The notes under the pieces are model-generated. The model saw only the letters and a list, made by a program, of their open reading frames with translations. It did not search any database and had not been told where the DNA came from. Made by a program: the position numbers and the translations under genes. A stretch of 64,000 nt of DNA from Hyphomicrobium sp. (GTDB lineage: Bacteria; Pseudomonadota; Alphaproteobacteria; Rhizobiales; Hyphomicrobiaceae). Shown piece by piece: positions 27,052-36,281 of the stretch. Location of the stretch: assembly GCA_017512425.1 (NCBI GenBank), contig JAFWGI010000015.1, positions 1 through 64,000 of the forward strand. Direction: 5' to 3'. Within the stretch, counting starts at the first letter, position 1; each line of letters starts with the position of its first letter.

Positions 27052-27246
27052 CTAGGCGCAGCCCGCTTCAATGCCATGTCCTGTTCGCGAAGCATGGCGA
27101 TCGTTGACTCGGGATGGTCGTCGTCACGGTTTAGAGAATGAGCGCGACAAGTTCGTTTAAGTGCGCGTCACCTGATTCAGCACACTGTAAAACTAACACC
27201 GGCGATTGGTGTGCGTTCCGGACTGAACTTCTATGGGCCGACGTCG

Positions 27247-27456
27247 TCAGACCGACTTCGTTCGCGAACCGCTTGGCTTGCGCTTTGTGGCCGGATACAT
27301 CGCGCGTTGATCCTCGGCAGTCGATTGCTTTTGGCGCTGGTCAGGCGCGTCTGTCGGCATCTGCTGCGTCGAACCTTCGTCGTTGTGCATGGTTCCACGC
27401 GTTTCGCGCTCTACGTCGGGTAGGTCGCGCTGGATTTTTTTGGTTTGTTTGCTCAT
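27247..27456 (-). CDS. Small hydrophilic protein downstream of the SDR gene
   Basis: A 69-residue, very polar, probably disordered protein beginning MSKQTKKIQRDLPDVERETR. It starts 11 bases after the SDR stop with an AAGGTG binding site, hence probably cotranscribed. Short disordered proteins of this composition often accompany stress-response oxidoreductases in Hyphomicrobiales, but no named family is recognised. Confidence 0.5.
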   Translation of the reverse strand: MSKQTKKIQRDLPDVERETRGTMHNDEGSTQQMPTDAPDQRQKQSTAEDQRAMYPATKRKPSGSRTKSV

Positions 27457-27467
27457 CTAAGCACCTT

Positions 27468-28433
27468 TCAAGGTTGCCCTGCTCCGCCGGAAGCGCCGTA
27501 AATTTGGCCGGTGGCGTAGCTCGCGTCCGCCGCTGCCAATTGGACATAGATGGACGCGAGCTCGGCCGGTTGACCCGGGCGGCCCATAGGTGTCGTGCTT
27601 CCGAATTGCTTCAGCTTGCTTTGCGTCGCACCGCCAGACACCTGCAGTGGGGTCCAAATCGGACCTGGGGCGACGCCGTTGACGCGAATGCCTCGTGACG
27701 CGAGCTGCTTTGCAAGCGACTTCACATAATTCGTCGTCGCAGCTTTGGTCTGAGCATAGTCGTACAGGTCTGGCGAAGGGTCATATGCCTGCTCCGACGA
27801 TGTGGCGATGATCGCGGCGCCGGGCGCGAGGTGGGGCAAGGCCGCTTTAATGATCCAGAACGGCGCATAAATATTGGTTTTCATCGTCGCGTCGAAATCT
27901 TCGCTCGGTATGTCGAGTATTGACGCCCGCGTTTGCTGACGCGCCGCATTGCATACGAGGATATCGAGGCCGCCAAGATCGCTTACTGCCTTCGCAACAA
28001 GCTCTTTGCAGAACGCCTCATCGCGAAGATCGCCGGGGATGAGAATAGCTTTGCGCCCAGCGTTACTTATGTGACCGGCTACGTCCTGTGCGTCAGCTTC
28101 TTCATTTGGGTAATAGTTGATTGCAACATCAGCACCTTCTCGCGCGAAAGCGATTGCTGCTGCCGCGCCCATGCCGGAATCTCCGCCAGTAAGAAGGGCT
28201 TTGCGTCCACGAAGCCGATTTGAACCGCGGTAGCTCGTCTCGCCGTGATCCGGCGGCGGCTTCATTTGCCGTGCTAGGCCAGGCCATTCCTGTTCTTGCG
28301 GCTTAAATGGCGGTTTGGGGTATTTGTGAGCCGGATCGACAACGACAGATGCAAGCTCACCCGCCACCGTTTTATCGACGAGTTTGATGTGTTTGGGTCT
28401 GCATGGCTTTTCCTTGGGCTGTTGAGCAAACAA
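27468..28433 (-). CDS. SDR-family oxidoreductase (general-stress type)
   Basis: A 321-residue short-chain dehydrogenase with the ~65-residue N-terminal extension found in the YhdF/YghA group (PKPPFKPQEQEWPGLARQMK, PPPDHGETSYRGSNRL). The Rossmann motif is TGGDSGMG, NNAG is replaced by CNAA, and catalytic Ser (ATSSEQ) and YAQTK (Y and K four apart) are present, with a PG motif afterwards. It would reduce or oxidise an alcohol/carbonyl with NAD(P); substrate unknown. The start is a TTG at 28433 without a strong binding site; no better in-frame start exists before the conserved region. Confidence 0.8.
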   Translation of the reverse strand: MFAQQPKEKPCRPKHIKLVDKTVAGELASVVVDPAHKYPKPPFKPQEQEWPGLARQMKPPPDHGETSYRGSNRLRGRKALLTGGDSGMGAAAAIAFAREGADVAINYYPNEEADAQDVAGHISNAGRKAILIPGDLRDEAFCKELVAKAVSDLGGLDILVCNAARQQTRASILDIPSEDFDATMKTNIYAPFWIIKAALPHLAPGAAIIATSSEQAYDPSPDLYDYAQTKAATTNYVKSLAKQLASRGIRVNGVAPGPIWTPLQVSGGATQSKLKQFGSTTPMGRPGQPAELASIYVQLAAADASYATGQIYGASGGAGQP

Positions 28434-29046
28434 CCCGGAAAAACACGTATCGTTCCGTAAATGCAGCGCGTGAGCTTAGGCGAGCTTGCGCTCCTAAGCC
28501 GAAAGATTGGCTCTCGAGTAACGCGGGACGATCCGTGGTTGCGACGCCGTCTTTTTGCCGTGTCGAGAGTTCCAGAAATCTTCAACGAGCAGTGCCGCAA
28601 GACGCGCTGCTCAATACGGCCGCCGCTCCGCAGACCGCTCGCCGGGCCTGGTTCTTCCATCCATCCACATTGACATCCATCCACGTCGACAGGCCATGCA
28701 CCGGATCGGACCGGTATTTCGCCGCGAGCGCTGGTCGAATTTTAACAATCCCAGACGTGCCGCCAACAACAGACTTGCCATCCATGCGATCAATATATAT
28801 ACCGGTCGGTACACTACGAAAATTACGTGTTCGGTGCGGGTCATTCGACTGGTGTTTCGTGAAGCAAACGTGAGCGCTGGTGCCGCGAGTGGGTTTTGCC
28901 CACCGCTGACGGACCCGGACTTTTTCAACGTGTAGCGGGGTGGGTCGGGCAGTTCAGACGCAAATAAACAATGGCGCAGCTTAGGCGACATCTCTGTTTA
29001 CGGCCGGATGGTGTGCCGGGACTGACGCCAAGAATGAGGAAACGCA
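28434..29046. other. Long gene-free region upstream of dmoA
   Basis: This 613-base interval separates the divergent SDR and dmoA genes. Open frames in it lack family features and binding sites and are rejected. It contains the best copy of the island's inverted repeat (28800-28811), 235 bases before dmoA, and a short direct repeat of CATCCATCCAC (near 28660 and 28676). The dmoA ribosome binding site GAGG lies just before 29047. No promoter hexamers stand out. Confidence 0.5.
28800..28811. promoter_or_regulatory. TetR-type operator copy 1 (dmoA)
   Basis: TACCG-GT-CGGTA, a perfect inverted repeat in the context TATACCGGTCGGTACA (28798-28813). It is the best match to the shared repeat found before five transcription units of the organosulfur island, 235 bases upstream of dmoA. 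Confidence 0.65.
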
Positions 29047-30477
29047 ATGAAGAAACGCATCATTTTAAATGCCTTCGATATGACGTGTGTCAGTCATCAG
29101 TCGGCCGGCACATGGCGCCATCCGTCGAGCCAGGCATCGAAATATAACGATATCGACTACTGGACCAATCTCGCGCGCGAGCTTGAGCGCGGCTGCTTCG
29201 ACACGATGTTTATCGCCGACGTCGTTGGCGTGTACGACGTCTATCGCGGTACTGCTGAGATGGCGCTCAAAGATGCTGCGCAAGTCCCGGTCAACGATCC
29301 GTTCGGCGCGATCTCCGCGATGGCTGCCGTCACCAGCAACGTCGGCTTCGGCGTGACGGCTGCCGTTACCTTCGAACATCCTTATCTTCTGGCGCGCCGC
29401 CTTTCGACGCTGGACCATCTGACGAAGGGACGAGTCGCCTGGAACGTTGTGTCGTCATACCTCAACAGTGCCGCCGTCAACGTCGGCATGGACCAGCAAA
29501 TGGCCCATGACGAGCGTTACGACATGGCCGACGAATACATGGACGTCGTCTACAAGCTGATGGAAGGTTCGTGGGAAGACGGCGCCGTTCATCGCAACAA
29601 AGAATCCGGCGTATTTACCGACGGAAGCAAAGTTCACCCGATCCGTCACAACGGTAAATACTACAAGGTTCCTGGCTTCCACCTTTGCGAGCCGTCGCCG
29701 CAACGTACGCCGGTTATCTTCCAGGCCGGTGCGTCGGGCCGTGGCCGTCAGTTCGCTGCACGACACGCAGAAGGCATGTTTGTTCTCGCGACCAGCGTTG
29801 AGCAGTGCAAGCCGATGACGGAAGACATTCGCAACCTCGCCGAAAAGGCCGGTCGCTCGCGCGATTCGATCAAGATTTTCGCGCTGCTGACGGTCATCAC
29901 CGGGCCGACCGATGAAGCCGCTCAAGCGAAATACGATGAGTACCTGTCCTATGCTAGCCCGGAAGGCATGCTGGCGCTTTACGGCGGTTGGACGGGCCTC
30001 GACTTCTCGAAGCTTGATCCGGACGCGCCGCTCGAAGCCGTTGAGAACGACAGTCTTCGTACGACGCTCGAATCGCTCACCAAGGGTCACGATGGCCCGG
30101 CATGGACGGTGCGCGATGTCATCAAGAATCGCTGCATCGGCGGTCTCGGCCCCGTATTGGTTGGTGGACCGAAGAAGGTCGCCGACGAACTGGAACGTTG
30201 GGTCGATGTCGGAGGCCTCGACGGCTTCAACCTCGCCTACGCTGTCACGCCTGGGACAACGACCGACTTCATCGATTTCGTTGTTCCTGAACTGCGCAAG
30301 CGCGGTCGCGCGCAATCATCTTATGCGCCTGGAACATTCCGTCAGAAGTTGATCGGAACGCCGGACGGCAAAGTTGAGAGCACGCATCCCGCTGCTCAGT
30401 ACCGTGGCGCATATGTCGGCAAGGAAAGCTGCGCGACGAACACACTCCCGTCGCCGTTCGCACAGCCATCCAAGTAG
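29047..30477 (+). CDS. dmoA: Dimethylsulfide monooxygenase, FMNH2-dependent subunit
   Basis: A 476-residue flavin-dependent monooxygenase of the bacterial luciferase superfamily, NtaA/SnaA/DszA group. From memory of the Hyphomicrobium sulfonivorans enzyme, the N-terminus (NAFDMTCVSHQSAGTWRHPS), the block FIADVVGVYDVYRG and the segment NPFGAISAM-like VNDPFGAISAMAAVT match closely. The reaction is dimethylsulfide + O2 + FMNH2 to methanethiol + formaldehyde. FMNH2 must come from a separate reductase; candidates are encoded at 33180 and 36282. ATG follows GAGG. It heads the island and is followed by a strong terminator. Assignment as DmoA is confident; activity is inferred. Confidence 0.93.
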   Translation: MKKRIILNAFDMTCVSHQSAGTWRHPSSQASKYNDIDYWTNLARELERGCFDTMFIADVVGVYDVYRGTAEMALKDAAQVPVNDPFGAISAMAAVTSNVGFGVTAAVTFEHPYLLARRLSTLDHLTKGRVAWNVVSSYLNSAAVNVGMDQQMAHDERYDMADEYMDVVYKLMEGSWEDGAVHRNKESGVFTDGSKVHPIRHNGKYYKVPGFHLCEPSPQRTPVIFQAGASGRGRQFAARHAEGMFVLATSVEQCKPMTEDIRNLAEKAGRSRDSIKIFALLTVITGPTDEAAQAKYDEYLSYASPEGMLALYGGWTGLDFSKLDPDAPLEAVENDSLRTTLESLTKGHDGPAWTVRDVIKNRCIGGLGPVLVGGPKKVADELERWVDVGGLDGFNLAYAVTPGTTTDFIDFVVPELRKRGRAQSSYAPGTFRQKLIGTPDGKVESTHPAAQYRGAYVGKESCATNTLPSPFAQPSK

Positions 30478-30546
30478 GCAAGATCGCGAGGCGCACACAT
30501 CTGCATTAAGGCGTGCGCGCTCGCGAACTTTTTATCACGACCGCGT

Positions 30547-30576
30547 CCACTACCACTACCACTACCACTGCCACTA
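30547..30576. repeat. CCACTA hexanucleotide tandem repeat
   Basis: Five consecutive hexamers (four CCACTA and one CCACTG) lie between dmoA and its terminator. The tract is non-coding and could vary in length by slippage. Confidence 0.7.
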
Positions 30577-30628
30577 CCTCGATCTCGTTCTTCACGCTCG
30601 CCTTCTCTCTGACTTGAACCAAACTTGT

Positions 30629-30663
30629 CTCCGACCAGCCTTCGGTTGGTCGGAGCTTTTTTT
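30629..30663 (+). terminator. Intrinsic terminator after dmoA
   Basis: CTCCGACCAGCC (30629-30640) pairs with GGTTGGTCGGAG (30644-30655), with one G-T wobble and a three-base loop, followed by C and seven T. It makes dmoA probably monocistronic and separates it from sodB. Confidence 0.85.
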
Positions 30664-30797
30664 AGGCAGCGTCCGAATAGCTCGAGATTTGAGCTCGCTC
30701 ATGAACGCCGCCAGGTCGATTTGTTTGGCTCTCAGAATCTGGCGCCACGGCCCACGATCGCGGATTTGGCCACATAACGCATTCCTAGGAGACACCA

Positions 30798-31385
30798 ATG
30801 GCTTTCTCGCTGCCGGACCTGCCGTATTCATACGATGCGCTGGCGCCGTACATGTCGGCCGAGACGCTGCAGGTTCACCACGACAAGCATCATCAGACCT
30901 ACGTCGACAATCTCAATAAGCTCGTGGCTGGCACGCGTTATGAACAGCTGCCGCTCGACGAAATTTGCAAGGCTGCGTACACCGACAAGAATCCCGCTTT
31001 GATCAACAACGCCGGCCAGCATTGGAACCACAGCAATTTCTGGACGTGGATGACGCCCGGCGGCGGCGGCAGAAAATTGCCGGCCGAATTAGAGCGTCTG
31101 GTGGTCGCATTTGGTGGATTTGACCGCCTGCGCACCGATTTCATTGCTGCCGGCTTAAGTCAGTTTGGGTCCGGCTGGGCCTGGTTGTCGCTGCGCGGTG
31201 GCAAGCTTGAAGTCTCTCGAACGTCGAACGGCGAAAATCCGCTCATGCTTGGGTCCAAGCCGCTTCTCGGCGTCGATGTGTGGGAGCACAGCTACTACAT
31301 CGACTATCGAAATGCCCGCCACAAGTATCTGGAGGCTTGGTTCGATAACCTTGTGAAGTGGGATGAGGTCGCCGCGAAGCTCTGA
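30798..31385 (+). CDS. sodB: Superoxide dismutase, Fe/Mn family
   Basis: A 195-residue cytosolic enzyme with all metal ligands: H27 (VHHDKHH), H78 (QHWNHSNFW), D160 and H164 (DVWEHSYY). Gln at the QHWNH position favours an iron-type or cambialistic enzyme. It converts superoxide to O2 and peroxide. Its place between dmoA and the porin suggests it protects against superoxide leaked from reduced flavin and the flavin monooxygenases. No copy of the island's repeat lies directly before it, so its regulation may differ. Confidence 0.92.
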   Translation: MAFSLPDLPYSYDALAPYMSAETLQVHHDKHHQTYVDNLNKLVAGTRYEQLPLDEICKAAYTDKNPALINNAGQHWNHSNFWTWMTPGGGGRKLPAELERLVVAFGGFDRLRTDFIAAGLSQFGSGWAWLSLRGGKLEVSRTSNGENPLMLGSKPLLGVDVWEHSYYIDYRNARHKYLEAWFDNLVKWDEVAAKL

Positions 31386-31492
31386 AGGCGGACGGCGGAC
31401 TGAGCGATAATAGCCTTTTATTTCAAAACGTTGCGTGTCGAAGTCACAGTTGTCATGAAATTTGGGGATCGGCGCCGTCAGTAGTTTGCGCG

Positions 31493-31504
31493 TACCAGTC
31501 GGTA
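31493..31504. promoter_or_regulatory. TetR-type operator copy 2 (porin)
   Basis: TACCA-GT-CGGTA, one mismatch in the left arm, followed by CA as in the other copies, 43 bases upstream of the porin start. A second looser copy (TACCG...CGATA, 31515-31530) adjoins it. Confidence 0.55.
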
Positions 31505-31546
31505 CAGTATGGTGTACCGATGAGTCGATACGAACGAGGGGACCAC

Positions 31547-32854
31547 ATGAGAAATATAACAAAACGTGTGTATAGCGTAGCGGCTGCGGCCGCATCCTTG
31601 ATTTGTGCGTTTGCATTGTCGCCCGTACAAGCTGCCGATCTCGGCGGGAACTGTTGCGCGGATCTCGAAGAGCGGATCGCAGAGCTTGAATCGATGGCCG
31701 TCAGAAAAGGCAATCGCAAAGTATCGCTTACGATTTCCGGTTGGGTTAGCGAGCAGATCGTTCACTGGGATGATGGCGTCGAGTCGAACACGTACATCAC
31801 CGGTCTGGGCTCGGCGTTTGCGAGTAACGTCAATTTCACCGGTAAGGCGCAGATCTCGCAAGATCTCAGTGCCGGATACGTGCTGCACATCGAAGCGATC
31901 ACTAGTGACGTCTACACGACGAATGCCGATACGTCGCGGGGTGGCGCAGCGATAACTGGCGGCCCTCCGAATTCTCTGCAGGTGCTTTATTCGTATTGGT
32001 ACCTCAAGAGCGAACAGTTGGGCCGGTTTGCTCTAGGTCAGATTTCTCCGGCTGACGACAGCGCCGTTCAAATGCTCGATAGCTCGGGGTCGCTCGTTGC
32101 CGCGTACTGGGTGGCCTACGACGTATTTGGCTTCAACGTTCGCGGAAATTTCGCGGCCGGCGATTCGGTCATCTGGGGTAACGCGTCGTCGTGCCGTGGG
32201 TTCGGCGGCGGACCTGGAGACTGTAACGGTTTGCCGGTCAATATCGTCCGCTACGACACGCCGGTCTTCGGCGGGTTCTCGGGTCGCGTGTCTTGGGGTG
32301 AAGACGACAACTGGGCTGTCGCAGCTCAGTACGTGAACAACAACTTCGGCGACATGACTGTCAAAGGTCTTTTGACCTATTCGGAGACGACGGATGCTCG
32401 CCAAGGCGCGCCAGCCGGCGGTGCTCTCGAATACATGATGGCGAGCGTCTACTTGCAGCATAACCCGACCGGCTTGTTTGCGCACGCTGCGTGGGGGCAG
32501 ATCGATCAATCCGTCAACCCGCTCAATAATCCTGAATCGGACACGTACTACATCAAGGCCGGCGCCCGCTTGAAGGCGGTGCCGCTTGGGGCGACAATTC
32601 CCTACGGCGAGTTTCTGCGTGCAACGGACAGTGCGTTTGTCGTGAATGACTCAGGGACGGCGGAACGTAGTGACGACGTTGGTCGCGTGGTTGCCGGCTC
32701 GGAAGCAACGTTCTGGGGCTTCGGCGTCGTACAAGAAATCGATGCTGCGGCGATGTCGGTCTGGCTGCGGTATCGCGAGCATGAACTCGACCTGCCGGGC
32801 GTCGACACCGAGAATATGTCGACGATCGCGTTCGGTGGCTTCATCAACTTCTAA
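31547..32854 (+). CDS. Outer membrane porin, Porin_2 family
   Basis: A 435-residue protein with a signal peptide (cleavage near PVQA-AD), then the short coiled coil DLEERIAELESMAVRKGNRK that starts many Hyphomicrobiales porins, and a beta-barrel beginning VSLTISGWVSEQIVHWDDGV and ending in an aromatic residue (GGFINF). ATG at 31547 with GAGGGG upstream is chosen over an in-frame ATG at 31520 because it begins the signal peptide. It would let small polar solutes such as dimethylsulfone or sulfonates cross the outer membrane; specificity is inferred from location only. Confidence 0.85.
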   Translation: MRNITKRVYSVAAAAASLICAFALSPVQAADLGGNCCADLEERIAELESMAVRKGNRKVSLTISGWVSEQIVHWDDGVESNTYITGLGSAFASNVNFTGKAQISQDLSAGYVLHIEAITSDVYTTNADTSRGGAAITGGPPNSLQVLYSYWYLKSEQLGRFALGQISPADDSAVQMLDSSGSLVAAYWVAYDVFGFNVRGNFAAGDSVIWGNASSCRGFGGGPGDCNGLPVNIVRYDTPVFGGFSGRVSWGEDDNWAVAAQYVNNNFGDMTVKGLLTYSETTDARQGAPAGGALEYMMASVYLQHNPTGLFAHAAWGQIDQSVNPLNNPESDTYYIKAGARLKAVPLGATIPYGEFLRATDSAFVVNDSGTAERSDDVGRVVAGSEATFWGFGVVQEIDAAAMSVWLRYREHELDLPGVDTENMSTIAFGGFINF

Positions 32855-32880
32855 CTGCCGCCTTCAATTTACCGCTCCCG

Positions 32881-32920
32881 AGCGCCCGAAGCTGCAAGGC
32901 TTCGGGCGCTTTCTTTTTTT
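32881..32920 (+). terminator. Intrinsic terminator after the porin gene
   Basis: A perfect 12-base stem (AGCGCCCGAAGC at 32881-32892 with GCTTCGGGCGCT at 32899-32910) and a TTCTTTTTTT tract. Confidence 0.9.
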
Positions 32921-33111
32921 CGGATACGTAGATTTACGGCTGCGGACGCTGCGGCACTGCAAAGTTTCTATTCCGAGCATATGAGATCGTTGTAAGATGG
33001 GTGGGCGCAAACCACGCGCGTCGCCTTGCGAATTTATTTAACAATTTTTTGAACTCTGCCCCCAAGGCGTTTCGATTCCGCTTGCGCCCCCGCACTTTTT
33101 TGGTCACTGTA

Positions 33112-33123
33112 TACCGGTCGATA
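33112..33123. promoter_or_regulatory. TetR-type operator copy 3 (FMN reductase operon)
   Basis: TACCG-GT-CGATA within TATACCGGTCGATACA, 57 bases before the FMN reductase start. It differs from copy 1 at one position. Confidence 0.6.
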
Positions 33124-33179
33124 CAAGATGCGAATAAAAGATGTCTTGGCGGCATTGTTAAGCCCTGGGGAGGGTACGA

Positions 33180-33737
33180 ATGATCTCTGTCGTTAAGATC
33201 AATGGCAGTCCCACGCGACCGTCAAAGACTGAAATTCTGATCAATGCAATTGGCGCTTCGCTCGCCGCGAAGGTTGACGTCAACGAGCAGGCGATCACGC
33301 TTGCGGACGTCGGCCACTCGGTGATGTGCGGGCTGACAAGGCCAGAGGTGTCGGCCAAGGGTGAGCAGCTCCTGCAGCTCGCTGAGCGCGCGGATGTGTT
33401 GATCGTTGGCACGCCTGTCTACCGGGCGAGTTATACCGGTCTGCTGAAGCATTTCTTCGACCTTGTTGATCGCGACGCAATGCGCGGACGAAGGGTGATC
33501 TTGTGCGCCACAGGCGGCTCGCCCCTGCACGGACTAATGCTTGAGCATCAGCTTCGCCCTTTGATGGGTTTCTTTGCGATGCAGACGGTGCAAACCGGCA
33601 TCTACGGGCTATCGGACGACTTCCAAGACGGTCGTGTCGTCGGCTCGTCGTTGCTGGCGCGCATTGATCAAGCAGCCAGCGAAGTTGTTGATCTGCTCCC
33701 GGCAAGCCGTGCTCGTATTGCTGAAGTGGTCAGTTAG
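33180..33737 (+). CDS. msuE: NAD(P)H-dependent FMN reductase, SsuE/MsuE type
   Basis: A 185-residue flavodoxin-fold reductase: phosphate-binding start KINGSPTRPSKTEIL (6-20), and the family block GTPVYRASYTGLLKHFFDLV (about 77-96), then ATGGSPLHGLMLEHQLRP. Such enzymes reduce FMN for two-component sulfonate or sulfone monooxygenases, in the cytosol. It is encoded 114 bases upstream of sfnG, so it is the most likely partner of SfnG. GGGAGGG lies just before the ATG. It is SsuE-like; the MsuE name rests on the SfnG neighbourhood. Confidence 0.82.
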   Translation: MISVVKINGSPTRPSKTEILINAIGASLAAKVDVNEQAITLADVGHSVMCGLTRPEVSAKGEQLLQLAERADVLIVGTPVYRASYTGLLKHFFDLVDRDAMRGRRVILCATGGSPLHGLMLEHQLRPLMGFFAMQTVQTGIYGLSDDFQDGRVVGSSLLARIDQAASEVVDLLPASRARIAEVVS

Positions 33738-33851
33738 GTGTCTGTTGTGTTGCGAATGAACGCGCGGCTGTGAAGCTCGAGATGTTACTCGGCTTCCAAC
33801 AGCCTGTTCGCAGTCATCTATGCAGTTTTCTGCCAGCCTTATGGATGTGCG

Positions 33852-34967
33852 ATGGGCAAGAAAATCAATAAGAGCATAAAATTCGCGCATTGGGTCCCCA
33901 ATGTCAGCGGTGGCCTTGTCGTCAGCAAGGTGCAGCAGAAGACGGATTGGAGTCTTCAATACAATATCAAATTGGCTCGGATCGCCGAAGAAGTCGGCTT
34001 CGAGTACGCCCTCACGCAAATACGCTTCATGGGCAGCTATGGGGCCGAATATCAGCACGACTCGTTGATGTTCTCAGCGGCCTTGCTGGCCAATACCGAA
34101 CGCATGAATATCATCACCGCTGTCCTGCCGGGCATGTTCCATCCGGCGGTGTTGGCGAAGCATGGCGCGACGGCGGACCAGATATTCAATGGCCGGTGGG
34201 CGATTAACGTCGTCAGCGGCTGGTATCGCAAAGAGTACGACGCGCTCGGCGTGCAGTGGCTTGAGCATGACGAGCGATATGTCAGGTCGCGGGAATTTAT
34301 AGATATCCTTCGAGGGTCGTGGACTGAAGACAACTTCAGCTACAATGGCAAGTATTGGCAGATCAATGGCTACACATTGAAGCCGAAGCCCTTGATCCTG
34401 CCGGGCCGGCCTATGCCTGAAATTTTCCAGGGCGGAAACTCTGTCGCCGCGCAGCGTTTAGCAGCCGAGGCATCGGATTATCTCTGTCTCAACGGAGATT
34501 CCGTCAAAGGGCTAAAAGAGCAGATTGATGCGGTGACAAAGTTGGCGTCAGCACGCGGCCGCAAAGTAAAATTTGCTGCGAACGCGTTCGTGATCGCGCG
34601 CGAGACGGAGCTCGAAGCGCAGCAAGAACTAGAGCACATCATTGCGGCCGCTGATCATGAAGCTGTTGATGGCTTCAAAGAGGCCGTGAAGGAAGCCGGA
34701 CAGGCGAGCAAAGAAGGCAAGGGTATGTGGGCCAACTCCACGCAACGCGATCTGGTCCAGTACAACGATGGGTTCAAGACCAATCTCATTGGAACGCCCG
34801 AACAGATCGCTGAGCGCATTCACAATCTTCGTAAGATTGGCGTAGATATTCTCCTGTGTGGGTTCCTCCATTTTCATGAAGAAACGCGCTTTTTTGGAGA
34901 GCGCGTCATTCCGCTGGTGCGGGAGTTGGAATTGGCTGACCCGGTAAAGGAGCTCCATGTAGCATAG
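33852..34967 (+). CDS. sfnG: Dimethylsulfone monooxygenase, FMNH2-dependent
   Basis: A 371-residue luciferase-like monooxygenase. The N-terminus IKFAHWVPNVSGGLVVSKVQ, the segment YALTQIRFMGSYGAEYQHDS and FNGRWAINVVSGWYRKEYDA match SfnG. The reaction is dimethylsulfone + FMNH2 + O2 to methanesulfinate + formaldehyde. With DmoA this gives two C-S-cleaving flavin monooxygenases in one island. The ATG at 33852 has only a weak binding site. It lies between the FMN reductase and riboflavin genes on the same strand, so the block 33180-37840 is probably one operon. Confidence 0.92.
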   Translation: MGKKINKSIKFAHWVPNVSGGLVVSKVQQKTDWSLQYNIKLARIAEEVGFEYALTQIRFMGSYGAEYQHDSLMFSAALLANTERMNIITAVLPGMFHPAVLAKHGATADQIFNGRWAINVVSGWYRKEYDALGVQWLEHDERYVRSREFIDILRGSWTEDNFSYNGKYWQINGYTLKPKPLILPGRPMPEIFQGGNSVAAQRLAAEASDYLCLNGDSVKGLKEQIDAVTKLASARGRKVKFAANAFVIARETELEAQQELEHIIAAADHEAVDGFKEAVKEAGQASKEGKGMWANSTQRDLVQYNDGFKTNLIGTPEQIAERIHNLRKIGVDILLCGFLHFHEETRFFGERVIPLVRELELADPVKELHVA

Positions 34968-35063
34968 GGCATATCACCCGGAGCTGTTGGCCGCTCAAAA
35001 GAGCTTTAAGTTCGGCCCGCGTGGCGCCTGGTGTGATTGCCCGTTGCGAGGAGGAGAGGAACG

Positions 35064-36209
35064 ATGAACCTCATGCTACACCGCGAAGGCGTTGAAGAAA
35101 TTAGCTCGGCAGAGGAGATCGTCGAAGAGGCGAAAGCCGGGCGTTGCTTCGTACTCGTCGACGATGAAAATCGCGAGAATGAAGGTGACATCGTAATCCC
35201 TGCGCAATTTGCGACGGCCGAGGTCGTGAATTTCATGGCGCGTCAAGCGCGCGGTCTGATTTGTTTGGCGTTGACGCCGCAACGTGTCGCGCATCTCAAG
35301 CTCAGCGCCGTAACGCAGTCGGTTTCAACGGGGTTTCAGACGGCTTTCGCGCTTTCGATCGAGGCGCGGACCGGCGTTACGACAGGGATTTCCGCCGCCG
35401 ACCGCGCCAGAACGATCGCCGTCGCGATCAATCCTGAAAGCCGAGTTCAAGATCTTGTCACGCCTGGCCACATCTTTCCGTTGATCGCACGCGAGGGTGG
35501 CACTTTGGTCAGGGCGGGGCACACAGAAGCCGCAGTCGATGTAGCGCGTATCGCCGGCCTCAATCCGTCGGGCGTAATTTGCGAAGTCATCAATGATGAC
35601 GGCACAATGGCGCGTCTGCCGGACTTGAAAAAGTTCGCACGTCTTCATGGCCTGAAGTTGGGCACGATCGCCGACTTGATCGCGTATCGGTTGCGCAACG
35701 AGCGTCTCATCGAACAAGTGGCCGAGACCGGCATACACCACCCGAATTTCGGCGAGTGGCAAATGGTCGTCTACCGAGACAACGTCGAGTTCGCCGAACA
35801 TGTCGTGCTTATTAAAGGCGATCTTTCTCGCGGCGAAAATGCACGCGGATCGTTCGACGGCGCACCGGTTCAGCCAACGCTCGTCTGTGTCGACAGGTTT
35901 GATTTCGTGCGCGACGTCGTTCTGGCACGTGATGGCGAAGGCCTGCACAGCGCAATGCACAAAATCATGCGCCGAGGCCGCGGCGCAATCGTGATGATGA
36001 ATGATTCAAGGCGGACTGCGCTCTCGGACCGCGTGAACAATCTAAGCCCGCATCGCCGTCCAGATCCGGAGATGCGCGAGTACGGGATCGGCGCGCAAAT
36101 TCTCGTCGATATCGGTGTGCGAGAAATGATCATGCTCTCCAATCGTAACAAGACACTCGTTGGTGTCGAAGGGCATGGCCTGATCGTGGTTGGCCGCGAA
36201 CCAGTTTGA
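35064..36209 (+). CDS. ribB: 3,4-dihydroxy-2-butanone-4-phosphate synthase with degenerate GTP cyclohydrolase II domain (RibBX)
   Basis: A 381-residue protein. The N-terminal RibB domain (about 8-205) has the acidic loop [13 protein letters not shown] and [10 protein letters not shown], so it should make the four-carbon precursor of riboflavin from ribulose-5-phosphate. The C-terminal ~170 residues resemble RibA in fold, but the zinc motif (C-x-T-G-D... RCDC) is absent: the matching region reads [20 protein letters not shown]. This RibBX form is common in alphaproteobacteria. The missing activity is encoded at 39849. ATG at 35064 follows AGGAGGAGAGGA. No FMN riboswitch is evident upstream. 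Confidence 0.88.
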   Translation: MNLMLHREGVEEISSAEEIVEEAKAGRCFVLVDDENRENEGDIVIPAQFATAEVVNFMARQARGLICLALTPQRVAHLKLSAVTQSVSTGFQTAFALSIEARTGVTTGISAADRARTIAVAINPESRVQDLVTPGHIFPLIAREGGTLVRAGHTEAAVDVARIAGLNPSGVICEVINDDGTMARLPDLKKFARLHGLKLGTIADLIAYRLRNERLIEQVAETGIHHPNFGEWQMVVYRDNVEFAEHVVLIKGDLSRGENARGSFDGAPVQPTLVCVDRFDFVRDVVLARDGEGLHSAMHKIMRRGRGAIVMMNDSRRTALSDRVNNLSPHRRPDPEMREYGIGAQILVDIGVREMIMLSNRNKTLVGVEGHGLIVVGREPV

Positions 36210-36281
36210 TCGCTGCACAAACTCCCACTGAGGGGAGGAAGTAGATGACTACAACCACCTTCCTTGTGAGAGAAGATTCTT

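Noticed and set aside
28403-28935. Overlapping open frames upstream of dmoA
   Set aside because: They cross the operator, have no ribosome binding site and no recognisable domain.
34968-35063. FMN riboswitch before the ribB gene
   Set aside because: None of the conserved RFN-element blocks could be found in the 96-base gap; regulation by the shared operator upstream of msuE is more likely.
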